Source: Bacteroidales bacterium UBA1754 (GTDB lineage: Bacteria; Bacteroidota; Bacteroidia; Bacteroidales; Paludibacteraceae). From it: a stretch of 24,413 nt of DNA. The notes beneath the pieces are model-generated. The model made no database searches and had not been told where the DNA came from. It saw only the letters and a program-made list of their open reading frames with translations. The stretch spans positions 1 through 24,413 of the forward strand of contig DCHK01000071.1 in the NCBI GenBank assembly GCA_002315615.1, read 5' to 3'. Of this stretch, positions 6,593-14,800 are shown one piece after another. The stretch's first letter is position 1. Each line of letters opens with the position of its first letter. A program made the position numbers and the translations under genes.

Positions 6593-7153
6593 TTAATTGA
6601 AGTCAATTTTCGATTCGACAGAATCGAGTTTTTCTATAAGTTCTGGTGTTTCGGCAATCATATAAACAGACATTCGGTAACCTTTTTTGTCGCGCAACGT
6701 GAGTTGTGCAAACGCTTTTATGCCATTGATAGATATTTTATAATCTTTGCGTGCATAAAAATTCCCAACACTATCGGTATTGATGACCATTTCGCCCATA
6801 TAGGTTACTTCCGCACCATTGTCTGAAGCGGCAGTTTGAATCATATCATCTATTAACGAATCGCAATCTTGACGAAATTGGTCAGCTGTAATATTTTCAG
6901 TCCTTGCAGAATATCCGTAATCGACACTCATCATTGCCATTTTGTTGCCAGGCAATTGGTAATTGAATGCTGCTCCAGTGTCGTAGGAATTTTGACTAGA
7001 GATTTCGCCACCACGTTCGTATTCCATCGTCAGACCTTTGAACGAAAAGATTTCTGTTTGGCTGGCATTAAAGAACGAACTGATACCACCTATACAAGAA
7101 AGCATCAATAAAGAAGAAAAGAAAACTGCAATAATTTTGTATGTAAGTTTCAT
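6593..7153 (-). CDS. Putative lipoprotein, unknown function
   Basis: The 186-residue product begins with a lipoprotein signal, MKLTYKII followed by LLMLSC, putting the lipidated cysteine at residue 20. The mature part lacks membrane helices and reads as alternating short strands with a central helix (TADQFRQDCDSLIDDMIQTA). I do not recognise the family. It is expected in the outer or inner membrane facing the periplasm. The 3' end nearly abuts that of the WYL gene, with only four bases between the stop codons and no hairpin visible, so antisense read-through is possible. Confidence 0.72.
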   Translation of the reverse strand: MKLTYKIIAVFFSSLLMLSCIGGISSFFNASQTEIFSFKGLTMEYERGGEISSQNSYDTGAAFNYQLPGNKMAMMSVDYGYSARTENITADQFRQDCDSLIDDMIQTAASDNGAEVTYMGEMVINTDSVGNFYARKDYKISINGIKAFAQLTLRDKKGYRMSVYMIAETPELIEKLDSVESKIDFN

Positions 7154-7169
7154 AAAATGAAAATTTTAT

Positions 7170-7197
7170 CAAAATTATACTTTTTATTTGTTTTCAA
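7170..7197 (-). promoter_or_regulatory. Promoter of the 6593-7153 lipoprotein gene
   Basis: On the minus strand, TTG at 7197-7195 and TAATTTTG at 7177-7170 fit the -33/-7 pattern with a 17-base spacer. The ATG is at 7153, leaving about 16 bases after the -7 box. The rest of the 7154-7284 gap shows nothing else I can support. Confidence 0.4.
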
Positions 7198-7284
7198 TCT
7201 ATCTTTTGAAAAAAAATAGAAATGCAAGAAACTTATCATTTCTTTCGTGCGAAACGATTGATCAACGCGAATTTATAAAGCACG

Positions 7285-9027
7285 TTAATAGACTGCAACC
7301 TTAAATACATTGCCGTCTGCCACTACAATGTACGTGCCTTTTTTCACAGCATACGTATTGCAACCGCTTGCAACACAAACCCCTAGCGCATTGTAAATCA
7401 ACGATTTTTGGGCGTTTTCTACAAAAATTGTACCTTTCTGCGCATATACTTTTATGGTACTATTTCCTTCGCATTTTTTTATTGCGCCAGGAATCGTAAT
7501 GTTCCACTTTGGCGAAACATCACCTCTTTTAAGATTTACTTGTATTTCGTTTGAATATATCCAACCTTTTGATTTATTCAAATAGTACGCACCATTAGGT
7601 ATAACGCACTCCATTTCCTCAAAAACTTGCGAGCTAGGAGTTCCGTAAATAGTAAGCGTAAATGGATACAACATAACGCCAGTCTCGTTGTAATATTTTT
7701 CCAGTTTGTCTACAATATCTTGCGTTACTTCTGCATAAGACAATTTCAACGAAGCAGAAAGTCCGTCAGGCAAATTGGTAAACCAAGCCGAAATATCCGT
7801 TGAATCTTTTGTGCTAACAGCACTTGTAACTTCGCCAGGAAGCCCCCAGAAGGTCTTTATGTGCATCTCTTTGCCTATACTTCCTTTTATTGACAACGAA
7901 TCAAGAAAAGAATTTTCCATCTTCACCTCAAGAGCATTTATCAATAGGTATTTGTCTGTTGACAAGACGGCGACAGTCAGCGTATCAATTTGTTTGCATA
8001 TTTCTTCAGAAACTCCTGATGCAATAAATGGTGTTATTCCACAGTCCAACTGTGGCATTACATTGCTCAATATGCCATCGGGAAAAGCAATACCCGGACC
8101 ATAACTCCAACTACCACCGCTTATGGGTGTAATTTCAACACCCGACTTTATTTCTATCCTTGACATTTTTTTGACAATAAAGCGAGTATTGTTTTCTGAA
8201 ACAATTTTTACACCCATTTTACCAAAAAGTTCCATACGTGTTCTCGTTGGGAAATCGTTTCCTCCAAAAGATATTGAGTCGTACGCCTCGAGTGCTACTT
8301 CGTTTGATGCGGCATCCACACTACTTTCACCATATATAGTTATATTGCCAGCCGTTTTTTCGGTAAGGCCACACGCCGTGATAGCAGGTCCATAATCCGA
8401 AGCAACCGAAAGGTAACAATCGGCAATTGTTATATCGTGGTTATTTGCACAAATACCATAACCTCCCGACATAATGATATTTGAATTTTTGAGAAGCAAA
8501 CCGCCATTGCAATATAGTGCCTTGCCAAACGAATTGTGATGTCCGTAATAAGCATTGACGAACATGGTTTTTACATTCTCTATCTGAACACTTCCCTCGG
8601 CATATATTCCGTTATCATACTTTACATCACTGGTGGATATGGACACATACCTCAGGTTTTCAATTTTCAAATTGTCTTTAGCTTTGATTGTATTCTGCGT
8701 AATGAGTGTGTCGGAATCCGAACCCGTACCAAAGATATGCAGTTTTGCATGATCCATTCCATAGATACCCAGAATATTGCAATTTCCTTTAATATCAATT
8801 CTTAATGTGTCCGAACCAGAAAATCCCACACCTACGTTAATAGAAGCATTATCAAGCGAGAGGGTTTTGGTTTCGGCATTATAATAGACATAATTGGTAA
8901 TGTCATCACTAGTCAAAGCACCACTTTGGGTGTATTCAACATCACCAACAAACAAATGTCCGTCGGCATAAGATGCTACAGAAGCGCAAAGCGCAGTCGC
9001 CAGCAAAGCAAATTTAAGTTTATTCAT
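7285..9027 (-). CDS. Secreted protein with beta-helix-like repeats and a type IX secretion-like C-terminal domain
   Basis: This 580-residue protein begins with a Sec signal peptide (MNKLKFALLATALCASVASY, cleavage likely after A21). The N-terminal half (about 25-330) is rich in short I/V-x-I/V strands with Asn and Gly turns, e.g. LRIDIKGNCNILGIYG and NGIYAEGSVQIENVKTMFVN, which suggests a right-handed beta-helix or similar solenoid. No catalytic motif stands out. The final 75-80 residues (GTIFVENAQKSLIYNALGVC, then KKGTYIVVADGNVFKVAVY) match the pattern of type IX secretion C-terminal sorting domains, so the mature protein is probably exported through the outer membrane and anchored at or released from the surface. 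I chose the ATG at 9027 because the 24 upstream in-frame residues are not signal-like. A leader of roughly 250 bases precedes it. Confidence 0.72.
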   Translation of the reverse strand: MNKLKFALLATALCASVASYADGHLFVGDVEYTQSGALTSDDITNYVYYNAETKTLSLDNASINVGVGFSGSDTLRIDIKGNCNILGIYGMDHAKLHIFGTGSDSDTLITQNTIKAKDNLKIENLRYVSISTSDVKYDNGIYAEGSVQIENVKTMFVNAYYGHHNSFGKALYCNGGLLLKNSNIIMSGGYGICANNHDITIADCYLSVASDYGPAITACGLTEKTAGNITIYGESSVDAASNEVALEAYDSISFGGNDFPTRTRMELFGKMGVKIVSENNTRFIVKKMSRIEIKSGVEITPISGGSWSYGPGIAFPDGILSNVMPQLDCGITPFIASGVSEEICKQIDTLTVAVLSTDKYLLINALEVKMENSFLDSLSIKGSIGKEMHIKTFWGLPGEVTSAVSTKDSTDISAWFTNLPDGLSASLKLSYAEVTQDIVDKLEKYYNETGVMLYPFTLTIYGTPSSQVFEEMECVIPNGAYYLNKSKGWIYSNEIQVNLKRGDVSPKWNITIPGAIKKCEGNSTIKVYAQKGTIFVENAQKSLIYNALGVCVASGCNTYAVKKGTYIVVADGNVFKVAVY

Positions 9028-9079
9028 CGTTTTTATGATATAATTGTTTTTTAATCTTTCACCAAACACAAGATAATAA

Positions 9080-9123
9080 CAAAGTCCACTATAGGGCATA
9101 CGAAAACACTATGACGGACTTTG
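9080..9123 (-). promoter_or_regulatory. Long interrupted hairpin in the 5' leader of the secreted protein gene
   Basis: CAAAGTCC at 9080-9087 is complementary to GGACTTTG at 9116-9123. After a 3-base mismatch on each side, ATAG (9091-9094) pairs with CTAT (9109-9112). This gives an 8 + 4 bp stem with a symmetric internal loop and a 14-base apical loop. It lies 53-96 bases upstream of the ATG at 9027. No T tract follows on the minus strand, so it is not an ordinary intrinsic terminator. Confidence 0.4.
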
Positions 9124-9132
9124 GAATACCCT

Positions 9133-9231
9133 TTGGCGCAAACTGCATATGCAGATGCTCTTGAGGAGGCAGATATTGCCACCCTTTTCCCTCACAGTTA
9201 CATCACTGAAAACCAAAATGATATGCGCCAA
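9133..9231 (-). ncRNA. Candidate structured 5' leader RNA (unidentified cis-regulatory element)
   Basis: This roughly 100-base, locally GC-richer stretch can close on itself. TTGGCGCA (9133-9140) pairs with TGCGCCAA (9224-9231) as an outer stem. Inside are CTGCATATGCAG (9143-9154, self-complementary), GAGG (9163-9166) with CCTC (9190-9193) enclosing GGCA/TGCC (9168-9171/9177-9180), and CAGT/ACTG (9195-9198/9205-9208). The result is a multibranch junction resembling the layout of a riboswitch. A minus-strand TATATTTG box at 9293-9286 would put it at the start of the transcript, 106-204 bases before the secreted protein's ATG. I could not match it to a known riboswitch consensus. Folding was done by eye. 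Confidence 0.3.
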
Positions 9232-9285
9232 TGTCATATAAAATTTATTTCTTAATTTACATTCATAACGAAATTTTTCCAACCC

Positions 9286-9293
9286 CAAATATA
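9286..9293 (-). promoter_or_regulatory. -7 promoter box for the secreted protein transcript
   Basis: On the minus strand, 9293 to 9286 reads TATATTTG, an exact -7 consensus. No convincing -33 TTG is found. A start just downstream would give a leader of about 250 bases before the ATG at 9027, containing the two structured segments at 9133-9231 and 9080-9123. Together with the STAS promoter this accounts for the 420-base non-coding stretch 9028-9448. Confidence 0.4.
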
Positions 9294-9399
9294 TTGATTA
9301 TTCTATTATAAAAAAAAACACTTTTTACATTTTTATGTTTAAAAAGCAGAAAAAAGAAACCTTACACTGAAAAACAAAAAAAAGTGCATATTTTCTCTA

Positions 9400-9430
9400 T
9401 TTGAATAATTGAAGAATAAATGTATCTTTG
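9400..9430 (+). promoter_or_regulatory. Promoter of the STAS-PP2C operon
   Basis: TTTG at 9400-9403 and TATCTTTG at 9423-9430, with a 19-base spacer, are textbook Bacteroidota -33 and -7 elements. Transcription would begin about 9435, giving a leader of about 14 bases before the ATG at 9449. Confidence 0.65.
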
Positions 9431-9448
9431 CAGAAAAATGAAAGGCAA

Positions 9449-9757
9449 ATGAATATCCAAAAAGAAAAGAAAGACGAAGAATTCATTTTGAAATTCAGCG
9501 GAAAACTCGACTCTTCGAATGCCGATGAACTGACCGACACATTGCGACACGAACTAAAGGAAATCAACAATTTGACTTTTGATTTCAAAGATTTGGACTT
9601 TATATCGTCCAAAGGCATACGTGTAGTATTGGCAGCATACAAAGAAGTGAAACAACGTGGAAATTTCAAAATTATCAATGCCAATTCGTCTATAAAAGAA
9701 ATTTTCCGACTTTCAGGGTTGCTCGACCTTGTCAATTTAAGTCAGGGAAACGAATAA
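9449..9757 (+). CDS. STAS domain anti-sigma factor antagonist-like protein
   Basis: This 102-residue, single-domain protein is of the SpoIIAA/RsbV type. After the strand KFSGKLDSSNADEL comes the conserved LTFDFKDLDFISSKGIRVVL, in which S54 (or its neighbour S53) corresponds to the phosphorylated serine of anti-anti-sigma factors. In partner switching the unphosphorylated STAS protein sequesters an anti-sigma kinase, and a PP2C phosphatase removes the phosphate. Exactly such a phosphatase is encoded 4 bases downstream. I chose the ATG at 9449; the longer frame begins with a TTG at 9428 that lies inside the -7 promoter box. No HATPase kinase is in the window. Confidence 0.88.
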   Translation: MNIQKEKKDEEFILKFSGKLDSSNADELTDTLRHELKEINNLTFDFKDLDFISSKGIRVVLAAYKEVKQRGNFKIINANSSIKEIFRLSGLLDLVNLSQGNE

Positions 9758-9761
9758 CTAA

Positions 9762-11147
9762 ATGTCTGTAAACTACAAAAAAATATCGCACAGCTTGTTT
9801 GAGCGAAACGAGTACGAGACCAATAAAATAATGGCTCGCGTTTTTTTGTGGCTTGCTGCTATAGTAGTTGTTACCAACTCACTCCATTATCTTCATATTT
9901 TTGATTTAGGAAAAATTGTATATTTCAACCATTTCAAATTTACCTATTACTTGGTTATAGGCATTTGGGCGATAAAGTCGAAATCGTACAACCATTGGAT
10001 GAAGTATGTATTGTTGGGTTCGCTACTGTTCTTCGCAGGTATGGACGACATCGTTTCAAGTTTTTACACTGCACCGTTCATACTTTGTCCACTTTTGTTG
10101 AGTGCGAAATATTACACACCAAAAATGACTATGGGCATTATTGTGATTACGGTAATAATGCTATTCTTCACCTCGTCGCTATCGTTCTACCTCGAAAATC
10201 ATAGCGAACTGATTGACAAATACCACCATTATTACTTAGGATTGTACAAGCACCATCATTATTCGCACTTTATGTACGACCATTTTTTGTGCAAAATAAT
10301 ATGCTACATTTTGCCCGCAATGATTGCTTTTGAATTTGTGTATAGTGGTAAAAAATTGTTTCGCGAACAAAGTCGCACCATTACAGATTCTACCACAATG
10401 CACACGCAGATGAGACTTGCGGCAGAAATTCAGAAAAACTCATTGCCCGACAGCGATAAATTCACAAGCAAAAATTTCGACATAAACACACTGATGATTC
10501 CTGCGCGCGAAACAGCAGGCGACTTTTACGACTTTTATTGGCTCAACAAAGACACTTTCGTGGTGTGCGTAGCAGACGTTTCGGACAAAGGTTTACCTTC
10601 GGCAATGTTTATGATGTCGGTAAGAAATGCGTTCAGAGGCGTAGGACTGACCGTAAACGAAATATCGTCGGTTTTTACGATGGCAAACAACTTGATTTGC
10701 GAAGAAAACCCCGAAGGAATGTTCGTAACACTATGGATGGCATTCATCAACAAGAACACGGGAAAAGGAAAGTTTGTAAATGCAGGACATTTGCCACCTA
10801 TACTGAAAAAAGCAGACGGAACATTACAGTATCTTGAAAATAAACCTCAACCATTTCTTGGAATGTTTGAAAACATTGCCTACGAAGAACACGAATTTCA
10901 ACTGCATAACGGCGACACGCTATGTTTGTTTACAGACGGTGTAACCGATGCCATCAACAAAAACGATGAGCGTTTTGAACTTAAAAATTTAGAAAAATCT
11001 ATTGCTACATCTGGCACTAAGCCGAAAGAAATTTGTACAAATATCAAAACTGCCATATTAGATTTTGCCAATGGCGAAGAACAATTTGACGACATTACCA
11101 TTTTGGCTTTGCAATACAAAGACGGCAATATAATTTCACTTGCTTAA
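9762..11147 (+). CDS. Membrane-bound SpoIIE/RsbU-type PP2C serine phosphatase
   Basis: The 461-residue protein has about six N-terminal membrane helices (roughly 27-44, 61-72, 80-95, 103-116, 122-143 and 175-193), a short linker helix (210-228), and a SpoIIE-family PP2C domain from about 235. Catalytic metal motifs are intact: TAGDFYDFY (D254), VADVSDKGLPSAMFM (D272), GMFVTLWMA, NAGHLPP (340-346), LFTDGVTDA (D392) and FDDITIL (D443, D444). It most likely dephosphorylates the adjacent STAS protein. The loop between helices 5 and 6 (154-174) holds seven histidines, including HHH at 164-166. If the catalytic domain is cytoplasmic, this loop faces the periplasm and could be the sensor. The gene starts 4 bases after the STAS stop, and a terminator follows at once. 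Confidence 0.9.
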   Translation: MSVNYKKISHSLFERNEYETNKIMARVFLWLAAIVVVTNSLHYLHIFDLGKIVYFNHFKFTYYLVIGIWAIKSKSYNHWMKYVLLGSLLFFAGMDDIVSSFYTAPFILCPLLLSAKYYTPKMTMGIIVITVIMLFFTSSLSFYLENHSELIDKYHHYYLGLYKHHHYSHFMYDHFLCKIICYILPAMIAFEFVYSGKKLFREQSRTITDSTTMHTQMRLAAEIQKNSLPDSDKFTSKNFDINTLMIPARETAGDFYDFYWLNKDTFVVCVADVSDKGLPSAMFMMSVRNAFRGVGLTVNEISSVFTMANNLICEENPEGMFVTLWMAFINKNTGKGKFVNAGHLPPILKKADGTLQYLENKPQPFLGMFENIAYEEHEFQLHNGDTLCLFTDGVTDAINKNDERFELKNLEKSIATSGTKPKEICTNIKTAILDFANGEEQFDDITILALQYKDGNIISLA

Positions 11148-11150
11148 AAC

Positions 11151-11189
11151 AAAAAAGCGAATCTCCTCGAACGGAAATTCGCTTTTTTT
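11151..11189. terminator. Bidirectional intrinsic terminator
   Basis: AAAAAAGCGAAT (11151-11162) pairs perfectly with ATTCGCTTTTTT (11177-11188) around a 14-base loop. The A and T tracts provide a U run on either strand. It lies 3 bases after the PP2C stop and about 20 bases past the end of the convergent lipoprotein gene, so it can terminate both. Confidence 0.85.
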
Positions 11190-11209
11190 ATGTCATTTCT
11201 TGAACTTTT

Positions 11210-11704
11210 TTATTCAGGTTCTCTTGTGTCCAATTTCAAATCATCTAAATCATCAATTTTCAAAATTGTTCCATTTGCGTCATATTCTCCAATTACATAC
11301 AAACCTCTTCCTTGAAAGTACAACGAAATATCCATTGTAATGCCTTTTGTACTAAAAGTGTCTAATTTTGCTTGCCATTCGTCAACAAACAATTGTGCTG
11401 CTTTTAAATCATTTTGATACGACTCTTTCAGATATTTTGCACCTGCTTGTATGCAAGCAATTTCATAAGAATCGGCTTCAACACGATATTTGTGTGTATG
11501 GTCTTCGGCAAATTTTACTTTTGCTTCATTAAACGAATCATACAAAGCTTTACCTTTCCCATCAAAATCACCTGTAATTAAATTCGAGTACTCAACCACT
11601 GCTGATTCGCATACTACATCGTATTTTTCATCATCTTCGTGGCAAGCGACAAATGTCAATGGTGCAGCAAAAGCACACATCAAAAAAAAGTTTTTCAATT
11701 TCAT
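11210..11704 (-). CDS. Putative lipoprotein, unknown function
   Basis: This 164-residue protein starts with MKLKNFFLMCAFAAPLTFVA followed by C21, a probable lipoprotein signal in which Phe at -3 is unusual but tolerated. The mature part is helical and acidic, with CESAVVEYSNLITGDFDGKG, ADSYEIACIQAGAKYLKESY and LKAAQLFVDEWQAKL. It ends in a short strand region and an Asp-rich tail (DDLDDLKLDTREPE). I do not recognise the family. The open frame runs upstream to 12007, but that part overlaps the synthetase gene antisense, and the ATG at 11704 gives a proper signal peptide. A minus-strand TATCTTTG box lies at 11742-11735. It is divergent from the NRPS gene, with 168 bases between the starts. Confidence 0.72.
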   Translation of the reverse strand: MKLKNFFLMCAFAAPLTFVACHEDDEKYDVVCESAVVEYSNLITGDFDGKGKALYDSFNEAKVKFAEDHTHKYRVEADSYEIACIQAGAKYLKESYQNDLKAAQLFVDEWQAKLDTFSTKGITMDISLYFQGRGLYVIGEYDANGTILKIDDLDDLKLDTREPE

Positions 11705-11734
11705 ACCGTAAAAAATTTTGTTTTTGTTGATACA

Positions 11735-11742
11735 CAAAGATA
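11735..11742 (-). promoter_or_regulatory. -7 promoter box for the 11210-11704 lipoprotein gene
   Basis: On the minus strand, 11742 to 11735 is TATCTTTG, an exact -7 consensus 31-38 bases upstream of the ATG. A -33 TTG at the normal distance is not evident. Confidence 0.45.
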
Positions 11743-11835
11743 AATGTTTTTGTATTTCATCGTCATTTTCAAACAAAAATCTTTTTCGCAAGCAGAAAAT
11801 CGAAAAGACAAAACCATTTTTCGCAAAGATTTTTT

Positions 11836-11843
11836 TATATTTG
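11836..11843 (+). promoter_or_regulatory. -7 promoter box for the NRPS gene
   Basis: TATATTTG at 11836-11843 is an exact -7 consensus, giving a predicted start near 11849 and a leader of about 24 bases to the ATG at 11873. The -33 region has only TTTTCG at about 11817-11822, a weak match. The box supports 11873 rather than the longer frame start at 11744. Confidence 0.55.
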
Positions 11844-11872
11844 TGATTACTGTAATAAAAAATCGCAATACA

Positions 11873-14800
11873 ATGGAAAAAGTCGTGAAAGAATGTCCGC
11901 TCAGCAGCAATCAAATGGGCATTTATCTTGAGTGCATCAACAACGAAGAAACTCTTCAATACAATATCGGTTTTGAATATATTTTTGAAAGCAAAATCGA
12001 CCCACAAAGACTAAAAAACGCAACGGACAAAGTTTTGGCAAACTACGCAGCATTTCGCTCGGCAGTAATACAACGAAACGGCGAACCAAGACTCATTACA
12101 TTGCCCGAAGCACCTACGGCATCGCTCCATACCATTACAGAAAGCGAATATCAACAAATAAAAAGTCATTTCGTATCGCCTTTTGTGCTTGATGGGCAAC
12201 CACTTTGTCGTGTAAACATCTACAAGACGGAAAATGCAACCTATATGTTGTTCGAAATTCATCACCTTGTATATGACGGACTTTCTACATTGGTATTTGA
12301 ACACGCATTGGAATTGGCATACAAAGGCGAAGAAATTCCCACAGAAAACTATTCGGTTTACGAGGCTACGCAAGATGACCAAAAACTTGCCGAAAGCGAC
12401 AAAATGAAAGAATCGTACAACTACTTCGAGAAACTTTTAGAAGGCGTAGAAACAGATTCGAACATTTTGCCCGACCTCGATGGAAGCGACACAAGACATT
12501 GCCACTCTGCACACTGCGAAATGGGCGTATCGGCACAATGCGTGAAAGAAATGGCAAAAGCAAATGGTGTAACTGAAAACGTATTGCTATTGGCTGCATT
12601 TTCGTACACCTTGGCAAAATTTTCGGGACAAAAAGAATCGTTGTTCACCAGTATCAATAGCGGACGACGTGGACGACCACTCGAAAACACTATCGGTTTT
12701 TTTGTACGCACATTCCCACTGTATTTCAAATTTGACGAAGATAGCACCATAAGCGACTACATACAGTACACCAAGAAAAATTATTTCGACACGATGAGCC
12801 ACGACGATGTGCCTTTTGCAGAATTGGCAAGTAAATACGGCATTCGTTCGGACATAAAATATGTGTACCAAGGCGACCTCATCAACGATGTCAAGTTTGA
12901 CGGCACAACACTGAAAAAAACGTTTTTCGACTGCGACGATGCAATGTCAAATTTGGACGTAATGATTACGCGCGTAGATGACAAATATCACCTAAAACTC
13001 GACTATCGACGTGGTTTGTACAGCGAAGAAAACATTATGTGTTTCGCAAAAATGTACAGTTGCGTAGTAAAAAGTTTTCTAAAAGAAAAACACCTAAAAG
13101 ACATTCAATTTGTAAGCGACGAAACACAATCTTTCATCGAAAAATTCAATGCCACCGAAAAGCCATACAACCAAGACGAAACGGTTTGGGATATTGTAAG
13201 CAAACAAATAAAAGCAAGCCCCGAAAAAACGGCAATAAGTTTCAAAGACAAAACTATTACATACGCCGATTTTGACAAACTTACATCAAAAATTGCTTCG
13301 TACCTAACGAACAAAGGCATTGGCAAAGAGGACTTTGTTTCGATACTTATTCCACGCAACGAGTTTATTGCAGTTACGGCGTTCGGCGTAGTGCGTTCGG
13401 GCGCTGCCTACCAACCGCTCGACCCTACCTATCCGCAAGAGCGACTGAACTTTATGGTGAAAGATTCGGGTGCAAAATTGCTCATTGCCGACCGCGATTT
13501 ACGACACTTGCTAAACGAATACGAAGGCGAAGTTCTATACACCGACGAAATAGAAAATTTACCTTTCGACGAAGATTTTCAACCGAAAGACTCACCAAAA
13601 TCTGCTTTGGTAATCATCTATACATCGGGTACAACAGGCACACCGAAAGGATGCGTACTCGAAAACAGAAACATCGTTTGTTTTCATCATAACCACGTAA
13701 AAAACGTTGGTTTGGAACAATCGTCGTGCGTAGCAACCTACGCAAGTTTTGGTTTCGACGCTGGCATTATGGACATTTTCACCACCCTGATGGTTGGCGC
13801 AACGTTGCACGTCTTGCCCGACGAAATAAGATTGGACATCACGCAAATAAACGATTTTTACAAGAAAAACAAAATAACGCACGGATTCATCACCACGCAA
13901 GTAGGACGAATGTTTGCCGAAACTACCGACTGCCAAACGTTGAAAACAATGCTCGTAGGTGGCGAGAAACTTGTACCATTCAATCCACCCACAAACTTTG
14001 CGTTCGTCAACGGATACGGACCAAGCGAAACAATAGCATACGTTTGTCATCACCGAGTTACTGACAATTCGCCCGTTCAGCCAATAGGAAAACCAAGCGA
14101 CAATACCAAACTTTATGTAGCCGACAGCCAAATGCGTATGTTGCCCGCTGGTGCGTGTGGCGAGTTATGCGTAGCAGGTGGACAAGTGGGACGCGAATAT
14201 TTGAATCGTCCTGAAAAAACAGCAGAATCGTTCGTAGAAAATCCATTTTGCAACGACAAATATTACAATAGAATTTACAAAACAGGTGATGTGGTACGCT
14301 TGTTGCCAAGTGGCGAAATTGATTTTGTAGGTCGCCGAGACGGACAAGTGAAAATTCGTGGTTTCCGTGTAGAACTAACAGAAATAGAAGAAGTCATTCG
14401 TCGGTTCGAGAACGTGAAAGACGCTACAGTGGTGGCTTTTGATGAGAAAAATGGTGGAAAATACATTGCAGCATATATTGCCGCAGATACAAAAATTGAC
14501 ATCAGCAATTTGAAGAAATTTATTGCCGACGAGAAACCACCCTATATGGTTCCTGCCGTGATAATGCAAATAGACGCCATTCCGTACACGCAAAACCAAA
14601 AAGTGAACAAACGCGCCTTGCCTGTTCCAAAAAGAGAAATTGACACTACCCTTTTGGAAAAACCAAAAAACGAAACACAACAAAAAATATTCAACATTGC
14701 CAAAGACATTCTCGGACACGAAGAATTTGGCGTAACATCAAATTTGTTTGAGGTGGGAATGACGTCAATCGGCACTATCCGTTTCAATGTGCAACTTGGA

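Noticed and set aside
7775..8395. Plus-strand open frames opposite the secreted protein gene
   Set aside because: They are reverse-frame shadows of the strand-rich coding sequence, with no signal, domain or promoter.
9028..9099. Upstream 24-residue extension of the secreted protein
   Set aside because: The extension is followed by a normal signal peptide starting at the ATG at 9027; keeping it would bury the signal peptide internally.
9133..9231. Identification of the leader as a cobalamin, TPP or other known riboswitch
   Set aside because: A GAGGGAAAAGGGTGG stretch on the minus strand recalls part of the cobalamin core, but the other conserved blocks are absent, and no TPP-type CTGAGA or ACCTGAT elements occur. 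I left it unidentified.
11744..11872. In-frame upstream extension of the NRPS to a start at 11744
   Set aside because: It would add 43 residues with no similarity to a C domain, overlaps the divergent lipoprotein promoter, and precedes the -7 box at 11836. The ATG at 11873 starts directly at the C-domain motif.
11705..12007. Upstream extension of the minus-strand lipoprotein frame
   Set aside because: It runs antisense through the NRPS start and has no signal-like sequence, whereas the ATG at 11704 gives a proper lipoprotein signal.
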